From positions 1 through 64,000 of the forward strand of contig DDUU01000021.1 of the NCBI GenBank assembly GCA_002344965.1: a DNA stretch of 64,000 bases, read 5' to 3'. Below the pieces are notes generated by a model. That model was not told where the DNA came from. It saw nothing but the letters and a program-made list of their open reading frames with translations, and did not search any database. Made by a program: the position numbers and the translations under genes. Below, in pieces: positions 9,284 through 17,248 of the stretch (positions are counted from its first letter, which is position 1; every line of letters begins with the position of its first letter). The stretch is from Candidatus Tepidiaquacellales bacterium UBA2330 (lineage in GTDB: Bacteria > Bacteroidota > Ignavibacteria > Tepidaquicellales > Tepidaquicellaceae).

Positions 9284-9631
9284 TTACAATTCCTGTCCGA
9301 TAAATAAAAGCGTGTTTGTTTCCGGAACGCCAATGTGTATTTCTCGCATTCCGTATTCTTGAGTAAACGGTTCTTTAACCTGCAGTCCGCTTAATTTTTC
9401 TTTGATTGTTTCCCAAAGTTTATCAATGTCGTCCACCTCCAGGTAAAATTCCATCTGTCCGATGTCTTGTCCTGCCTTCAGAATATGAATGCTCAAATTG
9501 TCCTTTTGATATATTGCATAAGTTTCAGTGTCCAATACAGGCGTAAAACTTAATAAGTCTTTAAAAAAACTTGCTGTTTTTGCAATGTTAAAAGACGGAA
9601 TCATCGGGCTTATATATTTTGCTTTATACAT
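9284..9631 (-). CDS. VOC-family protein
   Basis: About 115 aa. I chose the ATG at 9631 (MYKAKYISPMIPSFNI) rather than an in-frame start further upstream. The upstream extension overlaps the ankyrin gene in another frame and has no VOC character. The protein is one VOC unit pair: TASFFKDLLSFTP, LSIHILKAG, MEFYLEVDDIDKLWETIKE and EIHIGVPETNTLLFIG. The start lies 2 bases after the stop of the ankyrin-repeat gene, so the two are translationally linked. Substrate unknown. Confidence 0.82.
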   Translation of the reverse strand: MYKAKYISPMIPSFNIAKTASFFKDLLSFTPVLDTETYAIYQKDNLSIHILKAGQDIGQMEFYLEVDDIDKLWETIKEKLSGLQVKEPFTQEYGMREIHIGVPETNTLLFIGQEL

Positions 9632-9633
9632 AA

Positions 9634-10377
9634 TCAGCTTTTGAGATATTTGTTTGGAACATTTTTTAATGGATACGAAACCTTGTATTGATGCTGGATT
9701 AAGTTCAAAACGGTTTCGTTTATTACCGTTTCGTTGCGGTGCATTTGTGGTAATAAACCCATCATAGCATAACTGATTGGATTTACCGAAGGTATCAGCG
9801 TTTCCCATTCGTAACCTTTGCCCCAAACAATACCCTGAACTGTTATATTCAGATCGGCTTTTTTCGAAAGTAAAAAATCAAGCATTTGTTTGGAGTTGTT
9901 GCTGTTTTGATTTACAGTATGGAAGATAGGGGTTTGTCCGCCAAAACCGTATTCATCTGTTCCTGATTTTGCGTTGATGTCGGCATTGTGTTTTACTAAT
10001 ACTTCTGCACAAGACAAATGATCAAACTCTGCACAGATATGTAATAGCGTAACGTTTTCCAAAGGTGTGTAAGCACACTTCAATGTATATTTGCCCGCAA
10101 TAATTTCGGGATTTTCAATAATGAGTTTTTCAAGCTTGAAGCTGTCGTCAATCAAAACAGCAAGTAATGATTTGTCGTCAAACTGCATTCCAAAATCCAC
10201 AAATAGCTTTACACAGTCCTTAAACCTCGGTGTCCGGGTATATTCACTTATCAGTTCTTCAATTAAAGGTTTGCCGTTGTATAATTGATTAGGACTAACT
10301 CCATTTTCAAAGCATTCTTTGATACCTTGAACGGAATGTAATTCTATGTCCGTAATAATTTTTTTGAAATAGTCCAC
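9634..10377 (-). CDS. Ankyrin-repeat protein
   Basis: 247 aa with no signal peptide. Ankyrin-like repeats are readable at about residues 12-45 (GIKECFENGVSPNQLYNG), 108-140 (TLLHICAEFDHLSCAEVLVKHNAD followed by INA) and 145-185 (GQTPIFHTVNQ, DFLLSKKADLNI). Ankyrin repeats bind proteins; a partner is not evident. The gene lies 8 bases after a membrane-tailed XRE regulator gene and 2 bases before a VOC gene, forming a compact three-gene unit at the distal edge of the cassette array. Confidence 0.85.
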   Translation of the reverse strand: MDYFKKIITDIELHSVQGIKECFENGVSPNQLYNGKPLIEELISEYTRTPRFKDCVKLFVDFGMQFDDKSLLAVLIDDSFKLEKLIIENPEIIAGKYTLKCAYTPLENVTLLHICAEFDHLSCAEVLVKHNADINAKSGTDEYGFGGQTPIFHTVNQNSNNSKQMLDFLLSKKADLNITVQGIVWGKGYEWETLIPSVNPISYAMMGLLPQMHRNETVINETVLNLIQHQYKVSYPLKNVPNKYLKS

Positions 10378-10385
10378 GCTATTTA

Positions 10386-10811
10386 CTAATATGTTTCAGG
10401 TTCAGGTTCATCAGTCTTAATGAGGAAGATAGTTAAAGCAGGTAAAATGTAAAAGTACAAGGGCATTCCAAACTTTATCAAAAAACTAAAAACAAGAAGT
10501 AGAAAGATGTGTAATGCAAAACTCCACTTGCCAATTAGTTTTTTCAATGAGTATGGTTGCTGTCTCGGCTCTAATTCCGGATTGTCCTGAATTTTGTTTG
10601 TAAAATTTAATTGACCAGCAAAGTCGGAATAACCTACTTCCAAAACTGAAAGAATCGATTTTAATGTATAACTACGGGGAATTACTTTGCCTGCTTCAAT
10701 ACGTTGTAATGTTCTCACATTGATATTGCATTTGGCGACTAAATCTTCCTGAGTTAAGCCTTTTGCCTTGCGTAGCTCAGCCAGTTTTGTTCCTAATTCT
10801 TGCTGTTTCAT
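10386..10811 (-). CDS. XRE-family regulator with C-terminal membrane segments
   Basis: 141 aa. Residues about 5-62 are a Cro/CI helix-turn-helix (LAELRKAKGLTQEDLVAKC, then VRTLQRIEAGKVIPRSYTL). After a linker, residues about 93-132 are two hydrophobic stretches (ALHIFLLLVFSFLIKF and PLYFYILPALTIFLI), so the DNA-binding domain is probably tethered to the inner membrane. It is the first gene of a three-gene minus-strand unit with an ankyrin protein and a VOC protein. Such small HTH-TM proteins may sense envelope signals or autoregulate; this is inference. Confidence 0.88.
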   Translation of the reverse strand: MKQQELGTKLAELRKAKGLTQEDLVAKCNINVRTLQRIEAGKVIPRSYTLKSILSVLEVGYSDFAGQLNFTNKIQDNPELEPRQQPYSLKKLIGKWSFALHIFLLLVFSFLIKFGMPLYFYILPALTIFLIKTDEPEPETY

Positions 10812-10928
10812 ATTCTTAAATTTTATACTGCAAATTTAATTATGTTTGACTTTTTATGCAACGGTTTTTACCCGTATTTTACCCGACATTTACCTGACCT
10901 TTGATTGTTTAGGGGTGTCTGTACGGTT

Positions 10929-11064
10929 GCAGCTAATGTTTTGCGGGTTGGCATAGTAGCGGATTTTTAATATAAAAGTTCAATTGAAGAATGAAAGTTG
11001 AACCTTGCACAAATGTCCAATCGAACCTGTTCAGCCACGTTTTTGGCAATACCTTGTTAATTGC
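10929..11064 (-). repeat. attC-like site 1 (degenerate)
   Basis: The left end (gcagctaatg, then ttttgcgggttggcatagtag) is clearly homologous to site 4 over about 60 bases. The right end (ttggcaataccttgttaattgcag) is diverged and the arms pair poorly. The core trinucleotide on the minus strand reads ATT instead of GTT. It follows the stop codon of the outer-membrane protein gene by a few bases. It probably marks the decayed distal end of the cassette array. Confidence 0.6.
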
Positions 11065-11066
11065 AG

Positions 11067-11981
11067 TTAAAATTTTATTCGGTATTCCAGGTTCGCAATA
11101 AAACTCCTTGTCAAGCCGTCTGGTCTTGCATCTCTAACAATGAAAGGCATTCCAACACTAAGCTGAATTATGTTTTTACTGTCTAACTCATAATCCAAGT
11201 AAACATTACCATTTAACGTAAGTCCTTGCGAGCCATTGATTTCTTTTTTAACATTAAATTCATCAGTGTATTTATCATTTGTCAAGTGATAGATTGGCAG
11301 AATACTTGGTGTCAATTTTAGTTTTGAATTTACGTTTATAGGATATGATACTCGCAGCAAAACATCACCGCTTCTTTCAAATTTGTTTGTTGATTGAAAT
11401 GCTCTTAGTTTAGAATCAATTGGATAATTCGCAGCAATAAACTGATTGTCGTTTTGTGTTAAGGGCTGTTGAATAGCAGCTACGATTTGAATTTTCTTGA
11501 TTTCATACCCAATGCCAAATATTAAATCAAAAGTCCCTAAACTTGATTGGTAGTCCATTGGAAGAGGGAGATTGTTGCTGGTTTTATTAGCTTTCGATAA
11601 AGGTATTTTTGCCCCTAACGTAAATTTTAATTTTTCACTTGCCATATAGTTGGCATTTGCAAAAATGTCTGAAAGTCCAAATACAGATATTCCATTTCCG
11701 TTTTGAGCAAGGGTTGTCAATTTTACGTCAATTCCAAATTTCTTAGTAAGTTGTCTGTTATACTCTAAATAGCTTCCATAAACAGATATAGAGTTGTCTG
11801 CCTTACCATAGAAAGCACCAATTTTAAATTGATTATTTACGTTCTTTGAACTGTCTGTATAGTTAGGTTTTAAACTGTTAATAGTGCAAAAACCAGCGTC
11901 ACTACAGCCTTGTCCATAAGAATATGTACTACCCAAAGTGAACAAAGTCACTGTCAATAATATAAATTTCAATTTTGTCAA
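11067..11981 (-). CDS. Putative outer-membrane beta-barrel protein (cassette cargo)
   Basis: 304 aa. Starts at TTG with a signal peptide (residues 1-23, ending YSYGQ). It then has alternating hydrophobic/polar strands typical of an outer-membrane barrel, ending in the aromatic-terminated strand ANLEYRIKF. A short cysteine motif (CSDAGFC) follows the cleavage site. I do not recognise a specific family; barrels of this type occur in Bacteroidota near metal-transport genes, but that link is inference. The gene sits between attC-like sites 1 and 2 in cassette position, oriented like all other cassette genes. Confidence 0.78.
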   Translation of the reverse strand: MTKLKFILLTVTLFTLGSTYSYGQGCSDAGFCTINSLKPNYTDSSKNVNNQFKIGAFYGKADNSISVYGSYLEYNRQLTKKFGIDVKLTTLAQNGNGISVFGLSDIFANANYMASEKLKFTLGAKIPLSKANKTSNNLPLPMDYQSSLGTFDLIFGIGYEIKKIQIVAAIQQPLTQNDNQFIAANYPIDSKLRAFQSTNKFERSGDVLLRVSYPINVNSKLKLTPSILPIYHLTNDKYTDEFNVKKEINGSQGLTLNGNVYLDYELDSKNIIQLSVGMPFIVRDARPDGLTRSFIANLEYRIKF

Positions 11982-12011
11982 TTTTGATTGTTGTTGAGTT
12001 TGTCATTAATT

Positions 12012-12149
12012 ACCTGTAACGTTTTGGCGCTTGGCGAAGGAGGCGATTTCCACCACAAATGTTGATGCGGAGAACTAATGCTTGATTAACCACAAATGTG
12101 TCTGCGGAGCACTGAACCGCCACTTTTGCCAAACCGCTGTTAGCTGTGG
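12012..12149 (-). repeat. attC-like site 2
   Basis: About 138 bp immediately after the HEPN-motif gene stop. The left arm (ctgtaacgttttggcg, cttggcgaaggaggcg) and the right arm (ccgccacttttgccaa, accgctgttagctgtgg) form an imperfect palindrome. Its layout is core, spacer, inner box (TTGGC/GCCAA), long middle, inner box, spacer, core. The right-end core gttagctgtg (12139-12148) is the exact reverse complement of cacagctaac at 13621-13630, the other end of this cassette. Confidence 0.8.
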
Positions 12150-12152
12150 TTT

Positions 12153-13601
12153 TTATTGTTTTAGCGTCCATTTTAAGTCGTTGAACTGTTTTAGATATTC
12201 ACTAGAAATGATGTTACTGAATGCAATGTAAACGTTTTCGAAATCCTGCTTTCTTAAGTTTTCCGTATGAGCTGCTTTGTTTCTATATTGTCTAAGAATT
12301 GCCCAAATTCTGAGTAGTTCGTCATAGTCTGATATTTCAGATGGTAGATTACCTTCTTTAAGAAATGTCTGGATAACAAGTTCGGACTCACCAATACCTG
12401 GTGCTATCCATTTAGTTCCGTAGCCTTTATTGAAGTCTATGGGTCTAGGGTTATTAATTACACTTGCGGATGGAGTAATCTTGTATTCGCTATTGTCTTC
12501 TTTATGCTTTTTGAAATAAGTTGGCATTTCAATATTTAATGTCTTCCTAAACCAATGAACTAAGGAGAGATTAGTTTCAATCTCAAAGATTTTACAAAGG
12601 CTTATAATTAAAGGTGAATAATCAATGCTTTCATCATTGTCAAATCTATTATGACGCATTCTTGTTTCCCTATTAGCAATATGTTGAAAATGTTGCAATT
12701 CGTTATTCAGAGGTTCAAAAAATGGAAATACTTTGTTAAACGTTTTCAAAATTATTTTGCTTTCACTTTCACATCTTTCGTCAATAGTAATTTCTTGATT
12801 TAGGTTAGGTCTAGAAAAGTTCGATAAACACCCAAGTAAAAAGAGGTTCAGTTGTTCATATCTTGTTGGGTCTCTTTGTAAATCTTTGTTCTCTAAAAAT
12901 TTGGTAATAACATTCCCAATTTGAATTTCAGCAATTCTTCTGTCGTGGGAGTTTCTGTTTTCTGAAACTACAAATGCTAAAAAATCAGATAAGGTTTTTG
13001 CTAAAGACTCTTCATTGCTTATTTGATAACTTCCACCACATTTATCAATATCCTTAATCATCTTATTAAAATCTGAATCACTTATCAAGCTGAAATATTT
13101 TTCTTTTTGAGATGAGAAATATCCGATTTCAGTCATTTGACTTTTAAGATGTCTTGAGCAGGTCTTTACAACGCGAATTTGATTGAATTGAAAATTATTG
13201 GTTAAAATTATTACTGGTAGGTCATCAAAATCAATATTGAGAGCCTGTGCTATAGAATAAGTTGAAATGCTTTCATCACTTGTTTTATAAGAATTCATTG
13301 GAGATAAAAGTTTGTCAGTCTCCCAAATGCCAAAATAGTCCCTTCTCTCGTTTCTTTCAATCCAATTACGAGGTGGGTCTGTAAGGGCAAAAAACAAAAA
13401 ATCACGTCCTGTTAGAAAGTCTAGTCTTTCAAATGAGTTCCTTAATGTAAAATGGAATTCTGCATGTGATTTTGGGTCATGTAGGATAAGTCCAAACAGT
13501 TTAAATCTATCCAATATCTTTTTAGTCTCTTCTAAAATTGGTCTGTCCGCACCATAACCTAGTGCGTTTAACATACTGTATTTTGATAAAAACATTCCCA
13601 T
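12153..13601 (-). CDS. HEPN-motif protein, possible RNase (cassette cargo)
   Basis: 482 aa, soluble, with no close family that I recognise. Near the C-terminus, in a predicted helix, is RQYRNKAAHTE with R440-N-x3-H445, the Rx4-6H pattern of HEPN-domain ribonucleases. HEPN proteins commonly serve as toxins or anti-phage effectors; assignment rests on this motif and the cassette location. The N-terminal 150 residues include a hydrophobic-strand core (DFLFFALTDPP, LPVIILTNN) that I cannot assign, and the middle is helical and charged. It is the single gene between sites 2 and 3. Its short leader of about 20 bases begins directly with the cassette core sequence. Confidence 0.75.
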   Translation of the reverse strand: MGMFLSKYSMLNALGYGADRPILEETKKILDRFKLFGLILHDPKSHAEFHFTLRNSFERLDFLTGRDFLFFALTDPPRNWIERNERRDYFGIWETDKLLSPMNSYKTSDESISTYSIAQALNIDFDDLPVIILTNNFQFNQIRVVKTCSRHLKSQMTEIGYFSSQKEKYFSLISDSDFNKMIKDIDKCGGSYQISNEESLAKTLSDFLAFVVSENRNSHDRRIAEIQIGNVITKFLENKDLQRDPTRYEQLNLFLLGCLSNFSRPNLNQEITIDERCESESKIILKTFNKVFPFFEPLNNELQHFQHIANRETRMRHNRFDNDESIDYSPLIISLCKIFEIETNLSLVHWFRKTLNIEMPTYFKKHKEDNSEYKITPSASVINNPRPIDFNKGYGTKWIAPGIGESELVIQTFLKEGNLPSEISDYDELLRIWAILRQYRNKAAHTENLRKQDFENVYIAFSNIISSEYLKQFNDLKWTLKQ

Positions 13602-13620
13602 ATTATCGTCTTTTTAAAAT

Positions 13621-13758
13621 CACAGCTAACGTTTTGCAGCTACCCGAAGGGCGGGACTTTTACCACAATAATTGATTTGAAAATCTAATGTTTGATTAAC
13701 TACCGAACTGTCTTTGGAACACGAAACCCCGCCTTTTGGGTAGTTGCTGTTATCGGTT
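13621..13758 (-). repeat. attC-like site 3
   Basis: The left arm cacagctaacgttttgcagc then tacccgaagggcggg pairs imperfectly with ccccgccttttgggtag and ttgctgttatcggtt. The central part contains two diverged copies of a segment with aatgtttgattaac/actgt that recurs in the other sites. The site begins 33 bases after the 154-aa gene. Its right-end core gttatcggt matches accgataac at the right boundary of the same cassette (14298-14306) as an inverted repeat. Confidence 0.8.
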
Positions 13759-13791
13759 CGGGCTTCCTTATTTTCTTCATTCATATTCTTA

Positions 13792-14256
13792 TTAGTTGTC
13801 AATGTTTTCGTCAAACTGAACTTTGTTCTTAATCCATCCAATTATTGTCGGAACGCTAAAATTGAAAGTCTTTATGCTTTTAAATTTTTCCAAAACCATA
13901 TTAATAATGTTCTCAGAAACTTCTTGGTTCATTTCTGGGAAAGTTATTGTCTGAGGAAAATTTATTGTGGCTTGTGTCAAGTTTTGGTGTCTATTGCCCA
14001 ATCCTGTGTCAAACATATGGTGAAAGTCCATTCTGCTTGGAACAAGTTGTCTAACGTGTCCTTCAAGCTTGTCTAAGTTTGAAAGCAGTTGAACATAATT
14101 TGACAATTCACTTAGTTCATTGTCCATTTGGCTGTCGGTTTCTTTGTTATAAACAAGTCCAGCCAATGTTTGAAGTCTGCCATAATATCTCAATGGCAAT
14201 GGATGAGGGGTGTCCCCAATTGCTTCGTTAAAGAGTTTTTTAATTTCTACTTTCAT
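13792..14256 (-). CDS. Hypothetical protein (cassette cargo)
   Basis: 154 aa, soluble, with no recognisable domain. It starts ATG with MKVEIKKLFNEAIGDTPHPL. The middle is helical (residues about 40-75) and the C-terminal part contains FKSIKTFNFSVPTIIGWIK. It is the only gene between attC-like sites 3 and 4, which supports it being a genuine cassette gene. Orphan proteins of this size are usual integron cargo. Function unknown. Confidence 0.72.
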   Translation of the reverse strand: MKVEIKKLFNEAIGDTPHPLPLRYYGRLQTLAGLVYNKETDSQMDNELSELSNYVQLLSNLDKLEGHVRQLVPSRMDFHHMFDTGLGNRHQNLTQATINFPQTITFPEMNQEVSENIINMVLEKFKSIKTFNFSVPTIIGWIKNKVQFDENIDN

Positions 14257-14297
14257 TTTATATCCATTTATTTTTTGTTCTGTTGTTGTTTAGCCTG

Positions 14298-14434
14298 ACC
14301 GATAACGTTTTGCGGCTTGGCGTAGTGGCGGATTTTTAGCACAAAAGTTCAATCGAAGCACTGCACTTTGATTAAGCACTAAACTGTCATAGAAGCACGT
14401 CACCCGCCATTTCGCCAAACTGCTGTTATCGGCT
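14298..14434 (-). repeat. attC-like site 4
   Basis: Best-preserved site. The left arm accgataacgttttgcggc, ttggcgtagtggcgg pairs with the right arm cccgccatttcgccaa, actgctgttatcggct. Extra unpaired bases in one arm are as expected for the strand-determining bulges of attC sites. It starts 22 bases after the restriction enzyme gene stop. Right core gttatcggc versus gcccataac at the other cassette end (16871-16879) is an 8/9 inverted match. Confidence 0.83.
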
Positions 14435-14455
14435 GCCCTTCTGTCTTTCGTCTTG

Positions 14456-15358
14456 CTACTCGCCATAGATTTCTTTTAATATCTCGTTTAATCGTGTGTT
14501 TAAGTCTCCGTTTAAGTCACTGTTTGGAACATTTAAAGCATTTAGCACTTCTTGAAAACGTTTGTAACCACCGTCATTACGCAATTCTATCCATTGAACA
14601 TTTAGCATTTCCGCTTGTTGTTTGTTTTTATCAGAAAGTTTGTCAGCTAAAAAAATTGCTGGCTCTCTTGCAAAAATTGCGTCTGCACTTTCTGGATTTC
14701 CTTTGCCCATTAACTTTACTTCTGTTCTAAGTTTTTTACCATCTTTTGAAAGCACGTAAAAATCAACTTCTCTGAAACTGTCGGGATTACCATCTTGAGC
14801 GTGATACTCAAACGGAACATTGAAAAGCATACAAAGTGTTGTCATTAACGGCTTCTCAACTTGTTTTCCTACTGCACTCCACATTCCACCACGAATTTCC
14901 GCACGTTTAACTGCTATGGTATTTATTACAATTAAACTCTCTGCAACAGTCAAATCAACTGCAACGTCCTTGAATTTTATTGAAAGTTTTATTTCAAAAT
15001 TATTGCCGTTGGAAACTAAATCATTGATTGTCTTTTGCAACCTGTTGTAATTGTCATATGATGCTTGAATTACAACTTCTTTTTTCGATGAATTGAAAGC
15101 ATTTGTAATTGATTTCATATTCAATCCCGAATTGATTGCAATTTGTTCTTTTGGCAAATCAGGATTGAGAAATACTTTTTTATACCAATCGGATTGTTCT
15201 CCTAATGTATTAATTTTGGCGTAAACAACTTGCTTGAAAAAGCTAATGCAGTAGTATAAAAATATCTCGTCAATTATCACCAAAACTTCGTCTCTGTAAT
15301 CTTGATTTGAAATTACTTTTTTGATGATATTTTTCTTTGCGTCTGTGTTTAATGGCAT
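14456..15358 (-). CDS. Type II restriction endonuclease, CfrBI-like
   Basis: 300 aa. A PD-(D/E)xK nuclease core is visible: REVDFYV with D199, then after 13 residues E213-V-K215 (LRTEVKLMGKGNPESAD). The length and this layout recall the CfrBI family of type II enzymes, whose partners are N4-cytosine methyltransferases. That fits the adjacent gene; the family name is from memory and the recognition site cannot be deduced. The ATG at 15358 is 2 bases after the methyltransferase stop, so methyltransferase and nuclease are translated from one message, methyltransferase first. Both genes form a single cassette. Confidence 0.8.
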   Translation of the reverse strand: MPLNTDAKKNIIKKVISNQDYRDEVLVIIDEIFLYYCISFFKQVVYAKINTLGEQSDWYKKVFLNPDLPKEQIAINSGLNMKSITNAFNSSKKEVVIQASYDNYNRLQKTINDLVSNGNNFEIKLSIKFKDVAVDLTVAESLIVINTIAVKRAEIRGGMWSAVGKQVEKPLMTTLCMLFNVPFEYHAQDGNPDSFREVDFYVLSKDGKKLRTEVKLMGKGNPESADAIFAREPAIFLADKLSDKNKQQAEMLNVQWIELRNDGGYKRFQEVLNALNVPNSDLNGDLNTRLNEILKEIYGE

Positions 15359-15360
15359 AA

Positions 15361-16734
15361 TTACTTTATCGTTTCTTTAAACTCGTCAAGGGTTAAAAAT
15401 TTTGTTTCAATAGTGTCGAACATCTCCTTTGATTTTTTTGATTTCATATAATCAAAGTATGTTTCATCTTTCTCTGTCAGGAAAAAATATCGTCCTAAAC
15501 TTTTTGCAGTTTTGCCCATCGTTCCGCTACCGCCAAAAGGGTCAAAAACTAAGTCGCCTTTGTAAGAGTAATATTGAATAACTCGTTTGCAAAGCTCAAC
15601 CGGGAAAACTGCTGAATGAACTTTGTCAAAACAAGGGTCAATTTTCCAAACATTTGTTGTCTCGTATCCTTCGGGAACTTTGCTGTCTTGAACTGTTTGC
15701 CAATCATATTGGCGAATGTTCCAATCTAAAAGTTTTTCAGTTGATTTTCTGTAAACCATCAGATACTCTGTAACTGAATTTGGTTTGTAACCAAGAGGCT
15801 TTCTGTGTTGCTGAAAGCCGCCAATGCGATTTTTGACACTTGCTTCGGGTTTCATCCAAACAATGTCGTCAATAAACTCCCAACCCATTTCCATTAAGTA
15901 AGGATGAATGTCGAAAGGAATTGGATAGCGTTTACTGCTGTGTGCTCTGCTAATTCTCGGAATTATTATTGGCGAAGTATTTACAATTAAAAATCTGCCT
16001 TCTTTTGTAATACGATGAACTTCTCTAAATACGTCAGCAAGAAATTCTAAGTATGCTTTGTAGCTTGGGTAAATTGAATAATCTCTTGCATTGTAGTATG
16101 GTGGTGATGTAAATGTCAAATGAATACTCTCGTCTTTGAGTAATTTCATTGTTTCAATCGTATCGGCATTAACAACAAAATTTTTCAAGTAGTCATAACT
16201 CTCGGTGTGTGGTTGAGCGTTTTTGTCTTTCTGTTCTGCGAAATATTCTTTGTAGATAACTGTCCGAACCATTTCGTTTTCGTGATTGAGCAATGGTTTT
16301 AAACTGTCATCAACTTTATTGTCTCCTTTGAAAACAAGCAGCCCACGAATGGCTTGGCATACAATTTTGGGGTCGTTGTCTTGCAGGATTTCTGTCAAGA
16401 TATTTTGCCCTTTTTTTGTTCTCATTCTTCCGATTGACGACACGGCTTCACGTCTTACGTTTGTGTCGCTGTCGTTTAAGGCCGTCTGTTTGAGAAGTGG
16501 CAAATATTCTTCATTTCCCAATTTTCCTATGGTCTTAATTGCCCAAAGTCTTACTGTCGGGTTTTTATGACCAAGTAAGTCAGGAAGGAAACTTCCGTCA
16601 AAGTCTTTCGGTAATTGCCCTAAGTTTTCAAGAATGAAAGTCAAAGAACCGCTGTCCCGATAGTCTTTCACAAGGTGTCCAATAGCACCGTTGCCGTTGT
16701 TTTTCAGGTCTTTGATATATTCTTTTGTCAGCAT
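15361..16734 (-). CDS. HEAT-repeat N4-cytosine DNA methyltransferase
   Basis: 457 aa. Residues about 30-165 are HEAT-like helical repeats (NPTVRLWAIKTIGKLG, DTNVRREAVSSIGRM, DPKIVCQAIRGLLVF). The methyltransferase follows. Motif IV is TSPPY at residues 209-213, typical of N4-cytosine enzymes. The AdoMet site comes later as DPFGGSGTMGKTAK at residues 398-411, so the order is catalytic before AdoMet-binding (beta-type). It would protect host DNA from the adjacent nuclease. The helical-repeat fusion is unusual for a small type II methyltransferase. Upstream, TAACTTTG at 16767-16760 resembles the Bacteroidota -7 element TAnnTTTG, suggesting the cassette carries its own promoter. Confidence 0.85.
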   Translation of the reverse strand: MLTKEYIKDLKNNGNGAIGHLVKDYRDSGSLTFILENLGQLPKDFDGSFLPDLLGHKNPTVRLWAIKTIGKLGNEEYLPLLKQTALNDSDTNVRREAVSSIGRMRTKKGQNILTEILQDNDPKIVCQAIRGLLVFKGDNKVDDSLKPLLNHENEMVRTVIYKEYFAEQKDKNAQPHTESYDYLKNFVVNADTIETMKLLKDESIHLTFTSPPYYNARDYSIYPSYKAYLEFLADVFREVHRITKEGRFLIVNTSPIIIPRISRAHSSKRYPIPFDIHPYLMEMGWEFIDDIVWMKPEASVKNRIGGFQQHRKPLGYKPNSVTEYLMVYRKSTEKLLDWNIRQYDWQTVQDSKVPEGYETTNVWKIDPCFDKVHSAVFPVELCKRVIQYYSYKGDLVFDPFGGSGTMGKTAKSLGRYFFLTEKDETYFDYMKSKKSKEMFDTIETKFLTLDEFKETIK

Positions 16735-16870
16735 TGTTCTTTTGTTAATTAATGGTCTCCAAAGTTACTTTTTTAGCTGTCAAAACTCACTACAAATTGC
16801 TTTAAGTTTTAAACAGTTTATCAATTTCAGTCAGTTGAGTTTGATGTTGCACTGTCGCAAAAATAGGGTT

Positions 16871-17008
16871 GCCCATAACGTTTTGCAGCTACACGCAGGT
16901 GGGGCTTTTTAGCACTGAACTTCATAAAAAGTACTGAACTTGGATTTAGCACTTCACTTTCATAGAAGCACTGAACCCCCACTTGCGTGTAGGTGCTGTT
17001 ATGCGGTC
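16871..17008 (-). repeat. attC-like site 5
   Basis: The left arm gcccataacgttttgcagct, acacgcaggtgggg pairs with the right arm ccccacttgcgtgta, ggtgctgttatgcggtc. The outer arm pairing (ACACGCAGGTGGGG with CCCCACTTGCGTGT) is the strongest of all sites. Its right core gttatgcgg is the exact inverse of ccgcataac at 17886-17894, the other end of this cassette. Bases 16735-16870 are the leader of the methyltransferase gene and hold no other gene. Confidence 0.82.
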
Positions 17009-17041
17009 GGCTTTCGATTTCAGTCAGTTTTATCATTGTCT

Positions 17042-17248
17042 TTAACAGCAATTTGTCCCGGCTTGAATGGATGGACATTTCACTGTTCCATAGCTACAAA
17101 ATACACAACAGTCGCCCTGTTTTGGCTTTAATACCTTTTTGCAGCTTTCGCACTCGTAAAAATATTGGCAAGCGTCTGTCGGCATAGTTTCTTCTTTCTT
17201 ATGTCCACATTCAGGGCAAGTGATAGTTGATTGCAGGATTATGTTCAT
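17042..17248 (-). CDS. Small cysteine-rich protein next to merTP
   Basis: 68 aa with ten cysteines. CPECGHKKEETMP and YFYECESCKKVLKPKQGDCC form a zinc-ribbon-like set, followed by CSYGTVKCPSIQ. Small GDCCxxCSYG proteins of this kind often accompany MerTP genes in Bacteroidota, so a role in mercury or soft-metal binding is likely (inference). Its ATG overlaps the merTP stop by 4 bases (ATGA), so the two are translationally coupled. It is the last gene before site 5. Confidence 0.82.
   Translation of the reverse strand: MNIILQSTITCPECGHKKEETMPTDACQYFYECESCKKVLKPKQGDCCVFCSYGTVKCPSIQAGTNCC

Noticed and set aside
9632..9826. Upstream extension of the VOC gene to 9826
   Set aside because: The extra 65 residues overlap the ankyrin gene in another frame and do not look like a VOC domain. 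The ATG at 9631 fits the 2-base gap after the ankyrin stop.
10929..17008. Terminal inverted repeats of separate insertion sequences
   Set aside because: The palindromes are intact sites between genes, not ends around a transposase. No transposase is present and core matching runs within cassettes.
13626..17187. Short open frames across the attC-like sites (13626-13841, 16827-17078, 16940-17187)
   Set aside because: They lie within palindromic recombination sites, overlap well-supported genes or are shadows of the other strand, and resemble no protein.
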